Below, one piece after another: positions 16,442-25,194 of a stretch of DNA of 64,000 bases. Every line of letters starts with the position of its first letter. Within the stretch, counting starts at the first letter, position 1. The notes beneath the pieces are model-generated. The model was given only the letters and a program-made list of their open reading frames with translations, was not told the origin of the DNA and made no database searches. The stretch comes from Streptomyces sp. NBC_00237. Its GTDB lineage: Bacteria > Actinomycetota > Actinomycetes > Streptomycetales > Streptomycetaceae. Location: assembly GCF_026342435.1 (NCBI RefSeq), contig NZ_JAPEMT010000002.1, forward strand, positions 1,736,001-1,800,000, in the 5' to 3' direction. Position numbers and translations under genes: made by a program.

Positions 16442-17611
16442 GTGCGACACCCCGCAACCACCGCAGCCGTACTCGCCAGCACCGCCCTCCTCCTCGCCAC
16501 GGGCTGCTCCAGCGGCACCCCCAACTCCGCTTCTCCCAGCGGCAGTTCACCCGCCCACCGGGAGCCGACCGGAAGCGCGGCCCCCACCCCGACACCCACC
16601 CCCCAGGGAGCCCCCGCCAAGGGCTCCGCCACCGTGACCGCCACGGTCGCCACGGACCTCAAGTCCCCCTGGGGCCTGGCCGCCCTCCCCGACGGGGACC
16701 TCCTCGTCTCCTCCCGCGACGAGGGCACGATCACCCGCGTCGACGCCGAGACCGGCAGACTCACCCCGGTCGGCCAGGTGGCCGGTGCCGCCCCCGCCGG
16801 AGAGGGCGGTCTGATGGGCCTCGCCCTCTCCCCCTCGTACGCCACGGACCACCAGGTCTACGCGTACTTCACCACCGCGTCCGACAACCGCATCGCCCGG
16901 ATGCTCTACGACGAGAAGCGCCCTTCCGGGCAGCAACTCGGCGCACCCGACACGGTGTTCAAGGGCATCCCCAAGGGGGTCACCCACAACGGCGGCCGGA
17001 TCGCCTTCGGCCCGGACAAGATGCTGTACGCGGGCACGGGCGAGACCGGCGACACGAGCCTGGCCCAGGACCCGAAGTCCCTCGGCGGCAAGATCCTCCG
17101 CATGACGAAGGACGGCGAACCGGTCCACGGCAACCCCGAGGCCGACTCGGTCGTCTACTCCCTGGGCCACCGCAACGTACAGGGCCTGGCCTGGGACAAG
17201 GAGGGCCGTCTGTGGGCGGCGGAGTTCGGCCAGAACACCTGGGACGAGCTCAACCTCATCGAGCCGGGCAAGAACTACGGCTGGCCGGAGGTCGAGGGCA
17301 AGGAGCAGAAGGACGGCTTCGTCGCCCCGGTCGCCCAGTGGAAGACGTCCGACGCCTCCCCGAGCGGGATCGCCGTGGCCGAGGGCTCGGTCTGGATGGC
17401 GGGCCTGCGCGGCGAACGCCTGTGGCGCATCCCGCTGAACGGCACGGAGCCGGTGGCCGATCCCGAGCCCTTCTTCACGGAGAAGTACGGACGCCTGCGA
17501 ACGGTACTGGCCACGGGCGGCGACCAGTTGCTGCTCGTGACCAGCGAAACGGACTCCCGAGGCACCCCGGAATCCGGCGACGACCGCATCCTGAAGGTGA
17601 CGGTGAAATAG
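16442..17611 (+). CDS. PQQ-type sugar dehydrogenase (glucose/sorbosone family) lipoprotein
   Basis: This 389-aa exported protein has a lipoprotein signal, with the lipobox LATGC about residues 17-21, then a Pro/Thr/Ser-rich linker and a six-bladed beta-propeller of the GDH/L-sorbosone dehydrogenase family (SPWGLAALPDGDLLVS, GLMGLALSPSYA, THNGGRIAFGPD, YSLGHRNVQGLAWD). It likely oxidises sugars outside the membrane, using PQQ in homologues. The GTG at 16442 follows GGAGGG by 8 bases; an open frame upstream overlaps the reductase and is not used. It converges on the LuxR-family gene, 47 bases away. Confidence 0.87.
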   Translation: MRHPATTAAVLASTALLLATGCSSGTPNSASPSGSSPAHREPTGSAAPTPTPTPQGAPAKGSATVTATVATDLKSPWGLAALPDGDLLVSSRDEGTITRVDAETGRLTPVGQVAGAAPAGEGGLMGLALSPSYATDHQVYAYFTTASDNRIARMLYDEKRPSGQQLGAPDTVFKGIPKGVTHNGGRIAFGPDKMLYAGTGETGDTSLAQDPKSLGGKILRMTKDGEPVHGNPEADSVVYSLGHRNVQGLAWDKEGRLWAAEFGQNTWDELNLIEPGKNYGWPEVEGKEQKDGFVAPVAQWKTSDASPSGIAVAEGSVWMAGLRGERLWRIPLNGTEPVADPEPFFTEKYGRLRTVLATGGDQLLLVTSETDSRGTPESGDDRILKVTVK

Positions 17612-17658
17612 CCCGCGTCGGCCCGGGGGCAGTCCGGAACGGCCCGCGCCGGCCGCCC

Positions 17659-20600
17659 CTACGCCACCGCCTCCCCCTGGAAAAGCCCCAGCCGGTGTGC
17701 CACGGCCGCCGCCTCGCCCCGGCCGGTGACCTCCAGCTTGGCGAGGATGTTGGAGACGTGCACGCTCGCCGTCTTGGGCGAGATGTAGAGCTCCTCGGCG
17801 ATCTGCCGGTTGCTGCGACCGGCCGCGACGAGGCGCAGCACATCGCGCTCGCGCGGCGTCAGGTGGAAGCCCTGCCCCACCGGCGCGGACGCGACGGGCA
17901 CCGGGGCAGGGGCCAGGCGGGAACGCCGGGAGACGGCGGCGATCTGTTCGGCGAGGGGTCTGGCGGCCAGCCGCCCTGCGGTCTCCCCCGCCAGCCGCAA
18001 CAGCTCCGCTGCCCGCTCCCGGCCACCCGTCTCCCCCGTACCGCCGGACCCGGAATCAGCCCCGGCCCCCGCCCCCGGGTCCAGGAGCGAAACGGCCAGC
18101 CTCAGCTGGACCCTGGCCAGGTCGTAGGGCCGGTCCAGGGGCTCGAAGGCGGTGACGGCCGCGGCCCATTCCGCAGGGGTGTCCAGAGCTTCGGCACGCC
18201 GGAGTTCCGCACGCACCCACAGTTCGTACGCGCTCCACACCGGCACCCCGGTGACGAGCCGCCGGGCGTGCGTGCGCAGGAGCGCGAGGGCGTCGGCGCG
18301 ACCGGGGGCCGCGGCGGGCAGGGTGCGGGTGTCGGCCTCCATGGCGGCGCCCTCCAGGAGGAGCGGCCAGGCGTAGCGGTGGATGCCGAGGGGGAAGCCG
18401 TCGCCGATCGCCGCGACGAGCTGGGTACGGGCGTCGAGCACGCGGCCCTCGCGGGCGGCGATGGCGATGCCGAGCTGGTGGCGGGGCAGTTCGTGCTGGG
18501 GCATCCGGTCGTGCGGGCCGAAGTACCCGGCCGATTTGGCCAGCTGCGCCTTGGCCTCCTCGATCTCGCCCCGGTGCAGGGCGAGTTCCGCTCGCCAGCG
18601 GGCGGCGGTGCCGCGCGGCCGGACGCTGGGCGTGGCGGAGAGTTCGGTGCGCAGGAAGTTCGCGGCGGCCTCCTCCCAGCGGCCGAGGGAGAAGTAGGAC
18701 TCGGCCTGGTTGCCGAGTATCCAGTGCTCGCCGTCGACCAGATTGTGGTCCCTGGCGTAGACGAGGCCCTCGGCGCAGAGGTCGACGGACTCCTGGGAGC
18801 GGCCGACGGCTTCGAGGTGGGAGGGGAGGTTGGTGTGGGCGTGGTTGACGGCGGTGACGACGCCCCGGGCGAGGGCGAGTTCGCGGACCGCCTTCATCTC
18901 GGCGAGCCCCTCCTCGACCTCGCCGGAGTCGACCAGCAGGCCGCCGAGGGTGAGGCGGGAACGGAGTTCGGTGTCCTCGGCCCCGACCATCCGGGCGTAC
19001 TCCACGGCCCGCTCGGCGGTGGCGATGGCCTCGGGCCCCGGCTGGTGGAGCATGGCCCAGCTGGCGGCCTGGGTGAGGATGTCGGCGTGCACGGCGGACG
19101 GCGGCTGTCCGCGCAGCAGCTCCTGCGCGGTGGCCAGCTCCTCCCATCCGTCGCCCCGGGAGAGCCCGCTGACCGCCTTGCCGCGCTGCACCCAGAACCA
19201 GGCGGCACGCAGGGCGTCCGACTCGTTGCCCACCGCGTCCCCGGTCTCCTCCTCCAGGATCCGCAGGGCACGCTTGGCGAGCTTGAGAGCACGCTCCCGC
19301 TCGCCGGCGAGACGGGCGGCGACGGTGGCCTCGGCCATCAGGTCGAGATAGCGCAGCGGGGTGGCGACGGGGTCGCAGCCGCACGGCGGGTACACCTCGG
19401 CGTAGTCGATGGGCCGCAGCGCGGCGCGCACCTCGGCGGAGGCGTCGTCCCACAGCTCCAACGCCCGCTCCAGCAACTGCAACTGCTCGGACCGCGCGTA
19501 CCGCTTCCGCGCCTGAACGGCGGCCGACAGCACGGCGGGCAGGGCCTTCGCCGCGTCGTGGGCGGCGTACCAGTAGCTGGCGAGACGGGTGGCACGCGCC
19601 TCGTGACAGACGAGCGAGGGATCGGCCTCCAGCACTTCGGCGTACCGCCGGTTGATCCGCGACCGCTCACCGGGCAGCAGATCGTCACTGACCGCCTCCC
19701 GCACGAGCGAGTGCCGGAAGCGATACCCCTCCCCGTCCGGTGCCGCCTGGAGCAGATTGGCCCCCACGGCGGCCCGCAGCGCCTCGATCAGATCGTCCTC
19801 CGCGAGCCGGGCGACAGCCAGCAGCAGCGGATACTCGACGGTCGACCCGCCCTCGGCGACGATCCGTACGACCCGCTGGGCGTCGTCGGGGAGTGCCTCC
19901 ACCCGGACGAGCAGCAGGTCGCGGAGGGAGTCGGTGAGCCCGGACCGGCAGCCGTCCCCGATCGAAACGGCAAGCTCCTCGACGAAGAAGGCGTTCCCGT
20001 CGGACCGCCCGAACACCTCGTCCAGGAGGGCGGGCCCGGGGGTGGATTCGAGGATTCCGGTGAGCTGGTGCTGCACTTCCTCGCGCGTGAACCGGGGCAG
20101 CTCGATGCGTCGCACGGTGCGCAGCCGGTCGAGTTCGGCGAGGAGGGGCCGGAGCGGGTGCCGCCGGTGGATGTCGTCGGCACGGTACGTCCCGAGCACC
20201 AGCAGCCGCCCGCTCCGCAACGTACGGAACAGGTACGACAGCAGATGCCGCGTCGAGGCGTCGGCCCAGTGCAGGTCTTCGAGTACGAGGACGACGGTGC
20301 GGTCGGCGGCGATGCTCTCCAAGAGGCGCACGGTCAGCTCGAAGAGCCGCGCGGTGGCGTCCTCGCTGCCGGTGCGGCCGGGACCGGACGCGAGCTGGTT
20401 GGTGTACGGGGCCTCGCTCAGCTCCGGCAGAAGTCGGGCGAGCTCGTCCTCCTGCCCGGCGGAGGCGGTGGCCAGGGCGTCGGGGACGAGCCGGTGGAGG
20501 GTGCGCAGGGCCGCGGAGAAGGGGGCGAAGGGGAGTCCTTCGGCGCCGATCTCGACGCAGCCGCCGACGGCGATGACGGTCGTGGGGGTGGGGGCGACGG

Positions 20601-20817
20601 CGCGGATTCCGGGGGTGGTGTGCTCGCCGGGGGTGGCGGCCCTGGTGAGGAACTCCTCCACCAGACGGGTCTTGCCCACTCCGGCCTCGCCGCCGAGCAG
20701 CAACGCCTGCGGCTCGCCCGCGTTGGCGCGGGCGAGCGCATCGGTGAGGGTGCTCAGTTCGCCGGTGCGGCCGACGAACACGGGGCTGACTGACCTGGTC
20801 TCCACGTCGCTGAGCAT
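17659..20817 (-). CDS. LuxR-family LAL transcriptional regulator
   Basis: This 1052-aa large ATP-binding LuxR (LAL) regulator has an N-terminal AAA ATPase with Walker A GEAGVGKT (43-50) and Walker B LVLEDLHWAD, then a long helical TPR-like middle for signal or protein binding. The C-terminal LuxR helix-turn-helix (LTPRERDVLRLVAAGRSN, ISPKTASVHVSNIL) occupies the last 70 residues. LAL proteins often control secondary metabolism or sugar use; its target here is unknown. I chose ATG 20817 (MLSDVETRS), with AAGG 9 bases upstream, over an ATG 39 bases earlier. Confidence 0.93.
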   Translation of the reverse strand: MLSDVETRSVSPVFVGRTGELSTLTDALARANAGEPQALLLGGEAGVGKTRLVEEFLTRAATPGEHTTPGIRAVAPTPTTVIAVGGCVEIGAEGLPFAPFSAALRTLHRLVPDALATASAGQEDELARLLPELSEAPYTNQLASGPGRTGSEDATARLFELTVRLLESIAADRTVVLVLEDLHWADASTRHLLSYLFRTLRSGRLLVLGTYRADDIHRRHPLRPLLAELDRLRTVRRIELPRFTREEVQHQLTGILESTPGPALLDEVFGRSDGNAFFVEELAVSIGDGCRSGLTDSLRDLLLVRVEALPDDAQRVVRIVAEGGSTVEYPLLLAVARLAEDDLIEALRAAVGANLLQAAPDGEGYRFRHSLVREAVSDDLLPGERSRINRRYAEVLEADPSLVCHEARATRLASYWYAAHDAAKALPAVLSAAVQARKRYARSEQLQLLERALELWDDASAEVRAALRPIDYAEVYPPCGCDPVATPLRYLDLMAEATVAARLAGERERALKLAKRALRILEEETGDAVGNESDALRAAWFWVQRGKAVSGLSRGDGWEELATAQELLRGQPPSAVHADILTQAASWAMLHQPGPEAIATAERAVEYARMVGAEDTELRSRLTLGGLLVDSGEVEEGLAEMKAVRELALARGVVTAVNHAHTNLPSHLEAVGRSQESVDLCAEGLVYARDHNLVDGEHWILGNQAESYFSLGRWEEAAANFLRTELSATPSVRPRGTAARWRAELALHRGEIEEAKAQLAKSAGYFGPHDRMPQHELPRHQLGIAIAAREGRVLDARTQLVAAIGDGFPLGIHRYAWPLLLEGAAMEADTRTLPAAAPGRADALALLRTHARRLVTGVPVWSAYELWVRAELRRAEALDTPAEWAAAVTAFEPLDRPYDLARVQLRLAVSLLDPGAGAGADSGSGGTGETGGRERAAELLRLAGETAGRLAARPLAEQIAAVSRRSRLAPAPVPVASAPVGQGFHLTPRERDVLRLVAAGRSNRQIAEELYISPKTASVHVSNILAKLEVTGRGEAAAVAHRLGLFQGEAVA

Positions 20818-20869
20818 CGCACAGCCCTTCGAGTGACCGGCACCCACTGTCCGCATGGCGGGTGCCCGA

Positions 20870-21064
20870 TCAGGCGGCGCGGGTGAAGTGGCTGCGGAGG
20901 GCGCTCAGTCCGCTGCGGGCGGGGGTGCGGGTGCCCGCCTCCCGGACGCGGCGGGCGGCCTGTCGCCGGGCCTCACGGGCCTGACGTGCCTCACGGACGA
21001 GGCGGGCGTGGGCGGCGGCCTCGACGAGGTCGGCGTGGCGGGTCTGGATCTCGTACTCGTGCAT
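20870..21064 (-). CDS. small basic helical protein, unknown
   Basis: This 64-aa protein begins MHEYEIQTRHADLVEAAAHARL and is dominated by Arg, Ala and Glu (REARQAREARRQAARRVREA), probably one long amphipathic helix. A good ribosome site (AGGGAG, 8 bases upstream) supports translation. It lies just upstream of the LAL regulator in the same direction with a 52-base gap, so they may be cotranscribed. Its leader contains the inverted repeat CATCGC...GCGATG (21093-21109). No function can be assigned. Confidence 0.7.
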   Translation of the reverse strand: MHEYEIQTRHADLVEAAAHARLVREARQAREARRQAARRVREAGTRTPARSGLSALRSHFTRAA

Positions 21065-21189
21065 CTGGTGCTCCCTGGTGGGGGTTTCGGTCCATCGCTC
21101 CTTGCGATGCCTCAACTCTCGTTTGCCAGGGGGGTCGAGCGCATGGGGAGTGTGCCCGATCTTGGGAGCGGGCGGGGGCCTTAGGCAGC

Positions 21190-21600
21190 ACCCGGGGGGC
21201 CTTAGGCGGTCCCCGCGAGGGGCGCGAGGCTGCATAACTGTGCGGCTCCGCCGCACGGACGCGCCCCGTTAGGGGCGCGGGGAACTGCGCGACCAGCCAC
21301 GACGCGCCTGCGCGTGTGCGGGACAGCCGCGCGGCGAGCGCTTTAGGTGAAGGGGCGGGGAGGGGCAGCCCGCCGCAGGCGCACCGGGGTGCGGCGCACC
21401 CATGGGGCGAGGTAACGGCGGGCGGCACCGGGGCGGGCCCGGAGCGAGAGGTGCCGCCCCCTTGCCCGCCCGTCCCGCCCCCCCCCGGGGGGGGCGGCCC
21501 CGCCGCCCAAGGAGGCTAGGCGGAAGCGGAGCCCGGAGGGGGTTAGGCGGAGTGGGGCCTAAGGGGGCTGGGTGGGCGGAGGCCCTGGGGAGTGGCTCCG
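21190..21600. repeat. long intergenic repeat, copy R2
   Basis: Same order of blocks as R1: the core GGGGCGCGGGGAACTGCGCG (about 21274), GACCAGCCACGACGC, the GAGCGCTTTAGGTGAAGG block, a GCCCGCCGCAGGCGCACC block, a long C-tract/G-tract (CCCCCCCCGGGGGGGG, about 21479-21495) and a short GGCGGAAGCGGAGCCC array. It lies between the 64-aa gene and the 3' end of the next minus-strand gene. I see no gene in it. Confidence 0.85.
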
Positions 21601-21613
21601 GCGGGCATCCGCC

Positions 21614-22165
21614 TTAGGCCGCCGGAGGGGTCGGAAGGGAGGCGAAGAGGTCGAAGTACATTCCGGTGGAGACCAGGAGCCCGATCAGCCCCAGGATCAC
21701 CCCACCCCACGCCACCGCCCGCATCCACACCGGCCGCACGGCCACACCCGCATCCACATCGGCCCCCGAACCCGCCGCACGCAGAGCGACCAGCACGCCC
21801 ACCCCCACGAGCAGGGCAAGCAGCGCGAACCCCCCGTTGACCAGCGCAGTCATGTGCCAGCCGTTCCCGTACAGCCCCTCGATCTGCGCACTCGGCGCAC
21901 TCGCCTTGGACAGGCCCAGCTGGCCCACCAGCGTCTCCCGCTCGGCGAGCACCCGGCTCGGCCAGGTCCCGGCCAGGGCCGCCAGCCCGAGCGCCGCCGA
22001 AACGACCGCTCCGGCTCCCGCCCCGACCCCTGCCGACGCGGGACGCGGCTCCTCCACATCCTCGACCTCGCCCTCAGGAACCTCAGTGGCCTCAGTGGCC
22101 TCAGCCGCCTCCACCTTCACAGTCTCGTCGTCGCTCTTGTCCTCGGTACGGGTCGTCGCATTCAT
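21614..22165 (-). CDS. membrane protein with acidic N-terminal tail, unknown
   Basis: This 183-aa protein has a soluble, Glu-rich N-terminus (about 1-45: TVKVEAAEATEATEVPEGEV), then three hydrophobic helices: about 48-68, 105-128 (GGFALLALLVGVGVLVAL) and 150-175 (GGVILGLIGLLVSTG). The ATG at 22165 has only a weak GCGGGG ribosome site. The gene is in line with the GNAT gene upstream, 35 bases away. It resembles conserved actinobacterial hypothetical membrane proteins, and no function is assigned. Confidence 0.7.
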   Translation of the reverse strand: MNATTRTEDKSDDETVKVEAAEATEATEVPEGEVEDVEEPRPASAGVGAGAGAVVSAALGLAALAGTWPSRVLAERETLVGQLGLSKASAPSAQIEGLYGNGWHMTALVNGGFALLALLVGVGVLVALRAAGSGADVDAGVAVRPVWMRAVAWGGVILGLIGLLVSTGMYFDLFASLPTPPAA

Positions 22166-22200
22166 GCCCCGCACGCTAGGCGGCCCGGATGAGAGACCCC

Positions 22201-22764
22201 TTAACGAGCTTCGAGCCACTCCGGCCCCAGCACCGACCACACCTCCTCGTCGTGCCACACCCCCCGGTAGAAGTACGCCTCCCGCAGCACCCCGTCCCGC
22301 CGCATCCCCAGCCGCTTCGCGACGTTGATGCTGGGAAGGTTCTCCCGGTCGCAGATCCACTCCACCCGGTGGATGCCCCGCACCCCCACCGCCCAGTCGA
22401 TCAGCACCCGACAGGCCCGCGTGACCAGCCCCTTCCCCGCCGCCGCAGGTTCCACCCAGCAGCCCACCTCACATGTACGGGCCTCCGCGTCGAAGAGCCG
22501 CAGCGTCACGGCCCCGACGAGCGTGCCGTCGAGCCAGATCCCGTACATCCGCCCCTGGTCCGCCGCGGCCTTCTCCGCGTACCGCTGGAGCAGCCCACGC
22601 GCCGACTCCAGGTCCTTCACCACGTCCGGCAGCCCGACGTACTGCCCGATGAAGTCGCTGCCCCGCTGCATGTGGGCCCAGAACTCCTCGGCCTGCCACG
22701 GCTCCAGCGGCCTCAGCTCCCCCCGGCCGCCGTCCCCCGCCGCACCCAGGTCAATCGCGAACAT
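22201..22764 (-). CDS. GNAT-family N-acetyltransferase (RimJ/RimL-like)
   Basis: This 187-aa protein carries the GNAT fold: LRPLEPWQAEEFWAHM at the N-terminus, GAVTLRLFD for strand 4, the acetyl-CoA loop AAAGKGLVTRACRVLIDWA, and NLPSINVAKRLGMRRDGVLRE near the C-terminus. The last pattern is typical of RimJ/RimL-type enzymes acting on protein N-termini or small amines; the substrate is unknown. ATG 22764 follows AGGGGCGGG. A much longer open frame upstream is the shadow of the phospholipase gene. Confidence 0.88.
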   Translation of the reverse strand: MFAIDLGAAGDGGRGELRPLEPWQAEEFWAHMQRGSDFIGQYVGLPDVVKDLESARGLLQRYAEKAAADQGRMYGIWLDGTLVGAVTLRLFDAEARTCEVGCWVEPAAAGKGLVTRACRVLIDWAVGVRGIHRVEWICDRENLPSINVAKRLGMRRDGVLREAYFYRGVWHDEEVWSVLGPEWLEAR

Positions 22765-22833
22765 CCCGCCCCTGCTTCCCGGTCGGCAGCTCCCCGGCGG
22801 AGAGCCGTCCGGGGGATCTTCGCACGCACGGGC

Positions 22834-22908
22834 GAAAGCGGGCCGGGCGAAAGCGGACGGGACGGAAACGGACCGGCCGAAAGCGGACGGGACGGAAACG
22901 GACCGAGG
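22834..22908. repeat. 30-bp tandem repeat
   Basis: Two 30-base units (22849-22878 and 22879-22908) share GAAAGCGGACGGGACGG followed by AAACGGACCG. They are preceded by a half unit at 22834. The array lies between the phospholipase stop and the GNAT start. Confidence 0.8.
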
Positions 22909-22961
22909 TGCCCCATCCCACCCCGCCCCACCCGCCCCGCCCCCGCTCCCCCTCTCCGGCG

Positions 22962-25073
22962 TCAGCCGGAGACGCTCGCCCGACCGTTCTCGATGTGCCC
23001 CATCAGCCTCCGCCGGAAGCCCTGTTCGCCCTCCACGGTGACCGCCAGGTCGTACCAGCCGTGCGCGTCGTCCGCCGAGTGCACGATCTCCCGACTCCTC
23101 CCCGGCCGCACGGTGACCCTCCTCGGCCGCCGCACGTCGAGGTCGTCCTCGTCCGCGTACGCCAGCGGCTGCACCACGAAAGTGACCGCCTTGCGCCCCC
23201 GGTTGGTCAGCGTCAGATGCAGGTCCCGGTCCCGCTTCTCGATCCGGCTCGCGACCTCGACCGTCGCCGTCTTCGTCCCCGCGAACTCGCGCCGGAAGCC
23301 GTTCGGCCCGGTCACGACGAAGCGGTACGCGTCCCCCGCGAGCGGCAAGGTCCAGTCGACCCGCCCCCGCCCCACCACGTCCAGGTGCTGCGGCACCGCG
23401 AACTCGCCCGCGTACGGATACAGCGCGAAGTGCGCGCTGCTGCGCCCCGCGTTGCTCACGTTCAGCCGGAAGGACGCACCCCCCGCCACCACCCGGCCGT
23501 GCGCGTCGGGCTGGTACGGCAGGGCCCGCGCCCGCCGCGCGCCCGGCTCCTGCTTCGGCATCCGCTGCACGGCGGGCGGCACCGGCCGCCACCGGCCGGT
23601 GAACGGCGGGATCGCCCCCGGCTGGTCCACGGACGGCTGCCGGTGCGTGCGCTTGAAGTCGAACGCCGAGGTCAGGTCCCCCGTCACCTGCCGTCGCCAC
23701 GGCGTGATGTTGGGCTCGCGCACCCCGGTCCACTGCTCCAGGAAGCGGATCACGGACGTGTGGTCGAACGTCTCGGAACACACGTACCCGCCCACCGACC
23801 ACGGCGAGACCACCAGCATCGGCACCCGGATGCCGAGCCCGGTCGGCCGCCCCTTCCACCGCTCGTCGGTGTTGTCGGTCGGCGGAACGGGCGGCGGAAC
23901 GTGGTCGAAGAAGCCGTCGTTCTCGTCGTAATTGATCAGTACGACGGTGTGCCGCCACACCTCCGGATGCGACCCCAGCGCGTCCAGCACCTGGTACACC
24001 AGCGAGGCGCTCGCCACCGGCGACGACGACCCCGGGTGCTCCGAGTCGATCGCGGACGGCACCAGGTACGACACCTCGGGCAGCTTCCCGGCCGCGACGT
24101 CCGCCCGGAAGTTCTTCGCCAGGCTGCCGGTCTCCCCGCGCCGCAGCCCGCGCTCGAACAGCGACCGCTCCTTCTTGTCGAGCGTCGCCACGCCCTCCTC
24201 CAGGAGCGCGAGCAGCTTCGCCCGCTCCCCGGCGTCCTTCGTCTCGCGGACCTTCGCGTAGAAGGACTCCATGAAGGTGTGCCCGCCGGTCTTGGCGAGC
24301 GCCTTGCGGGCGACGTTCTTGAAGCTGGTGAAGAACTCGATGTTGTTGTCGGTGAAGTTCTCCCACTCGGTGTACGTCTGCCAGGTGTGCCCCGCCTTCT
24401 CCAAGCGCTCGGCGTACGTCGGCCACGGGTAGCCAGGGTGGGTGCCCTCGGAGTACGCGGCGTTCGTCACGGCGCGGCTGCCGTTCGCCTCGTACCCCGT
24501 CCAGCCGCTCCACAGGTGGTTGCGGTTGGGGCTGGTCGAGGTGTGGATCGACGAGTGGTAGGCGTCGCAGAGAGTGAAGGTGTCGGCGAGCTCGTAGTGC
24601 AGCGGCAGGTCACGCCGGTCGTAGTACGCCATGGTGGCGCCGGTCTTCGCCGTCACCCACCCGTTCATCCAGCCCTGACCCCATGCCTTGTGGCCGCCGT
24701 CCCACGAGTGGTCGAGGTCCCCGATGTACTGGAGGTCCTTCTTCTGCGACGCGGCGGCGTCCCGCACCGGGAACGGCAGCACGCTCTTCAGCGGCCCCGG
24801 CTGCTCGAACACCGGCTTCCCGTCGGGGAGTTCGATGGCGTTGCGGTCCCCGAAGCCCCGCACTCCGCGCAGGGTGCCGAAGTAGTGGTCGAAGGATCTG
24901 TTCTCCTGCATCAGTACGACGACGTGCTTGACCGCACGGAGCCCCCCGGCCTGCGGCCGCTCGGCCGCGATGGCCGCCTGGAGGGACGGCGGCAGGAGCG
25001 AACCCGCGGCGGCGGCTCCGAGGGCACCGCCGCTCATGGCGAGAAGGCGGCGACGGCTGAGGTCGGTGGGCAT
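22962..25073 (-). CDS. Tat-exported phospholipase C (phosphoesterase family)
   Basis: This 703-aa enzyme hydrolyses phosphatidylcholine-type lipids outside the cell. It has a twin-arginine signal (SRRRLLAMSGG, residues 6-16), the phosphoesterase domain with VVVLMQENRSFDHYFGTLRG (metal and nucleophile region), NYDENDGFFDHVPPP and SPWSVGGYV, and two C-terminal beta domains (about 500-700) as in acid-phosphatase/PLC-C proteins. Length matches the family (about 680-720). ATG 25073 follows GGAGG by 6 bases. It is probably expressed alone; GTTCA-like motifs upstream are not spaced as a proper PHO box. Confidence 0.92.
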   Translation of the reverse strand: MPTDLSRRRLLAMSGGALGAAAAGSLLPPSLQAAIAAERPQAGGLRAVKHVVVLMQENRSFDHYFGTLRGVRGFGDRNAIELPDGKPVFEQPGPLKSVLPFPVRDAAASQKKDLQYIGDLDHSWDGGHKAWGQGWMNGWVTAKTGATMAYYDRRDLPLHYELADTFTLCDAYHSSIHTSTSPNRNHLWSGWTGYEANGSRAVTNAAYSEGTHPGYPWPTYAERLEKAGHTWQTYTEWENFTDNNIEFFTSFKNVARKALAKTGGHTFMESFYAKVRETKDAGERAKLLALLEEGVATLDKKERSLFERGLRRGETGSLAKNFRADVAAGKLPEVSYLVPSAIDSEHPGSSSPVASASLVYQVLDALGSHPEVWRHTVVLINYDENDGFFDHVPPPVPPTDNTDERWKGRPTGLGIRVPMLVVSPWSVGGYVCSETFDHTSVIRFLEQWTGVREPNITPWRRQVTGDLTSAFDFKRTHRQPSVDQPGAIPPFTGRWRPVPPAVQRMPKQEPGARRARALPYQPDAHGRVVAGGASFRLNVSNAGRSSAHFALYPYAGEFAVPQHLDVVGRGRVDWTLPLAGDAYRFVVTGPNGFRREFAGTKTATVEVASRIEKRDRDLHLTLTNRGRKAVTFVVQPLAYADEDDLDVRRPRRVTVRPGRSREIVHSADDAHGWYDLAVTVEGEQGFRRRLMGHIENGRASVSG

Positions 25074-25194
25074 GGGGTCCTCCCGGGTGAATGGTGTTCT
25101 GCCCGGAAAGTACGGGGCGGGGGTGACCCGGAGAAGTACCTGAACAAGATCAATGGTGAACGGACATCCCGCCAGGGGCGGGACGGGCAGTGCC

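Noticed and set aside
17212..20793. 1193-codon plus-strand open frame antisense to the LAL regulator
   Set aside because: Its residues show the Gly/Arg/Asp bias of an opposite-strand shadow and no domain is recognisable, while the minus strand carries a complete regulator.
25074..25194. PHO box upstream of the phospholipase gene
   Set aside because: Two GTTCA motifs exist, but their spacing is 16 bases rather than the 11 needed for PhoP direct repeats.
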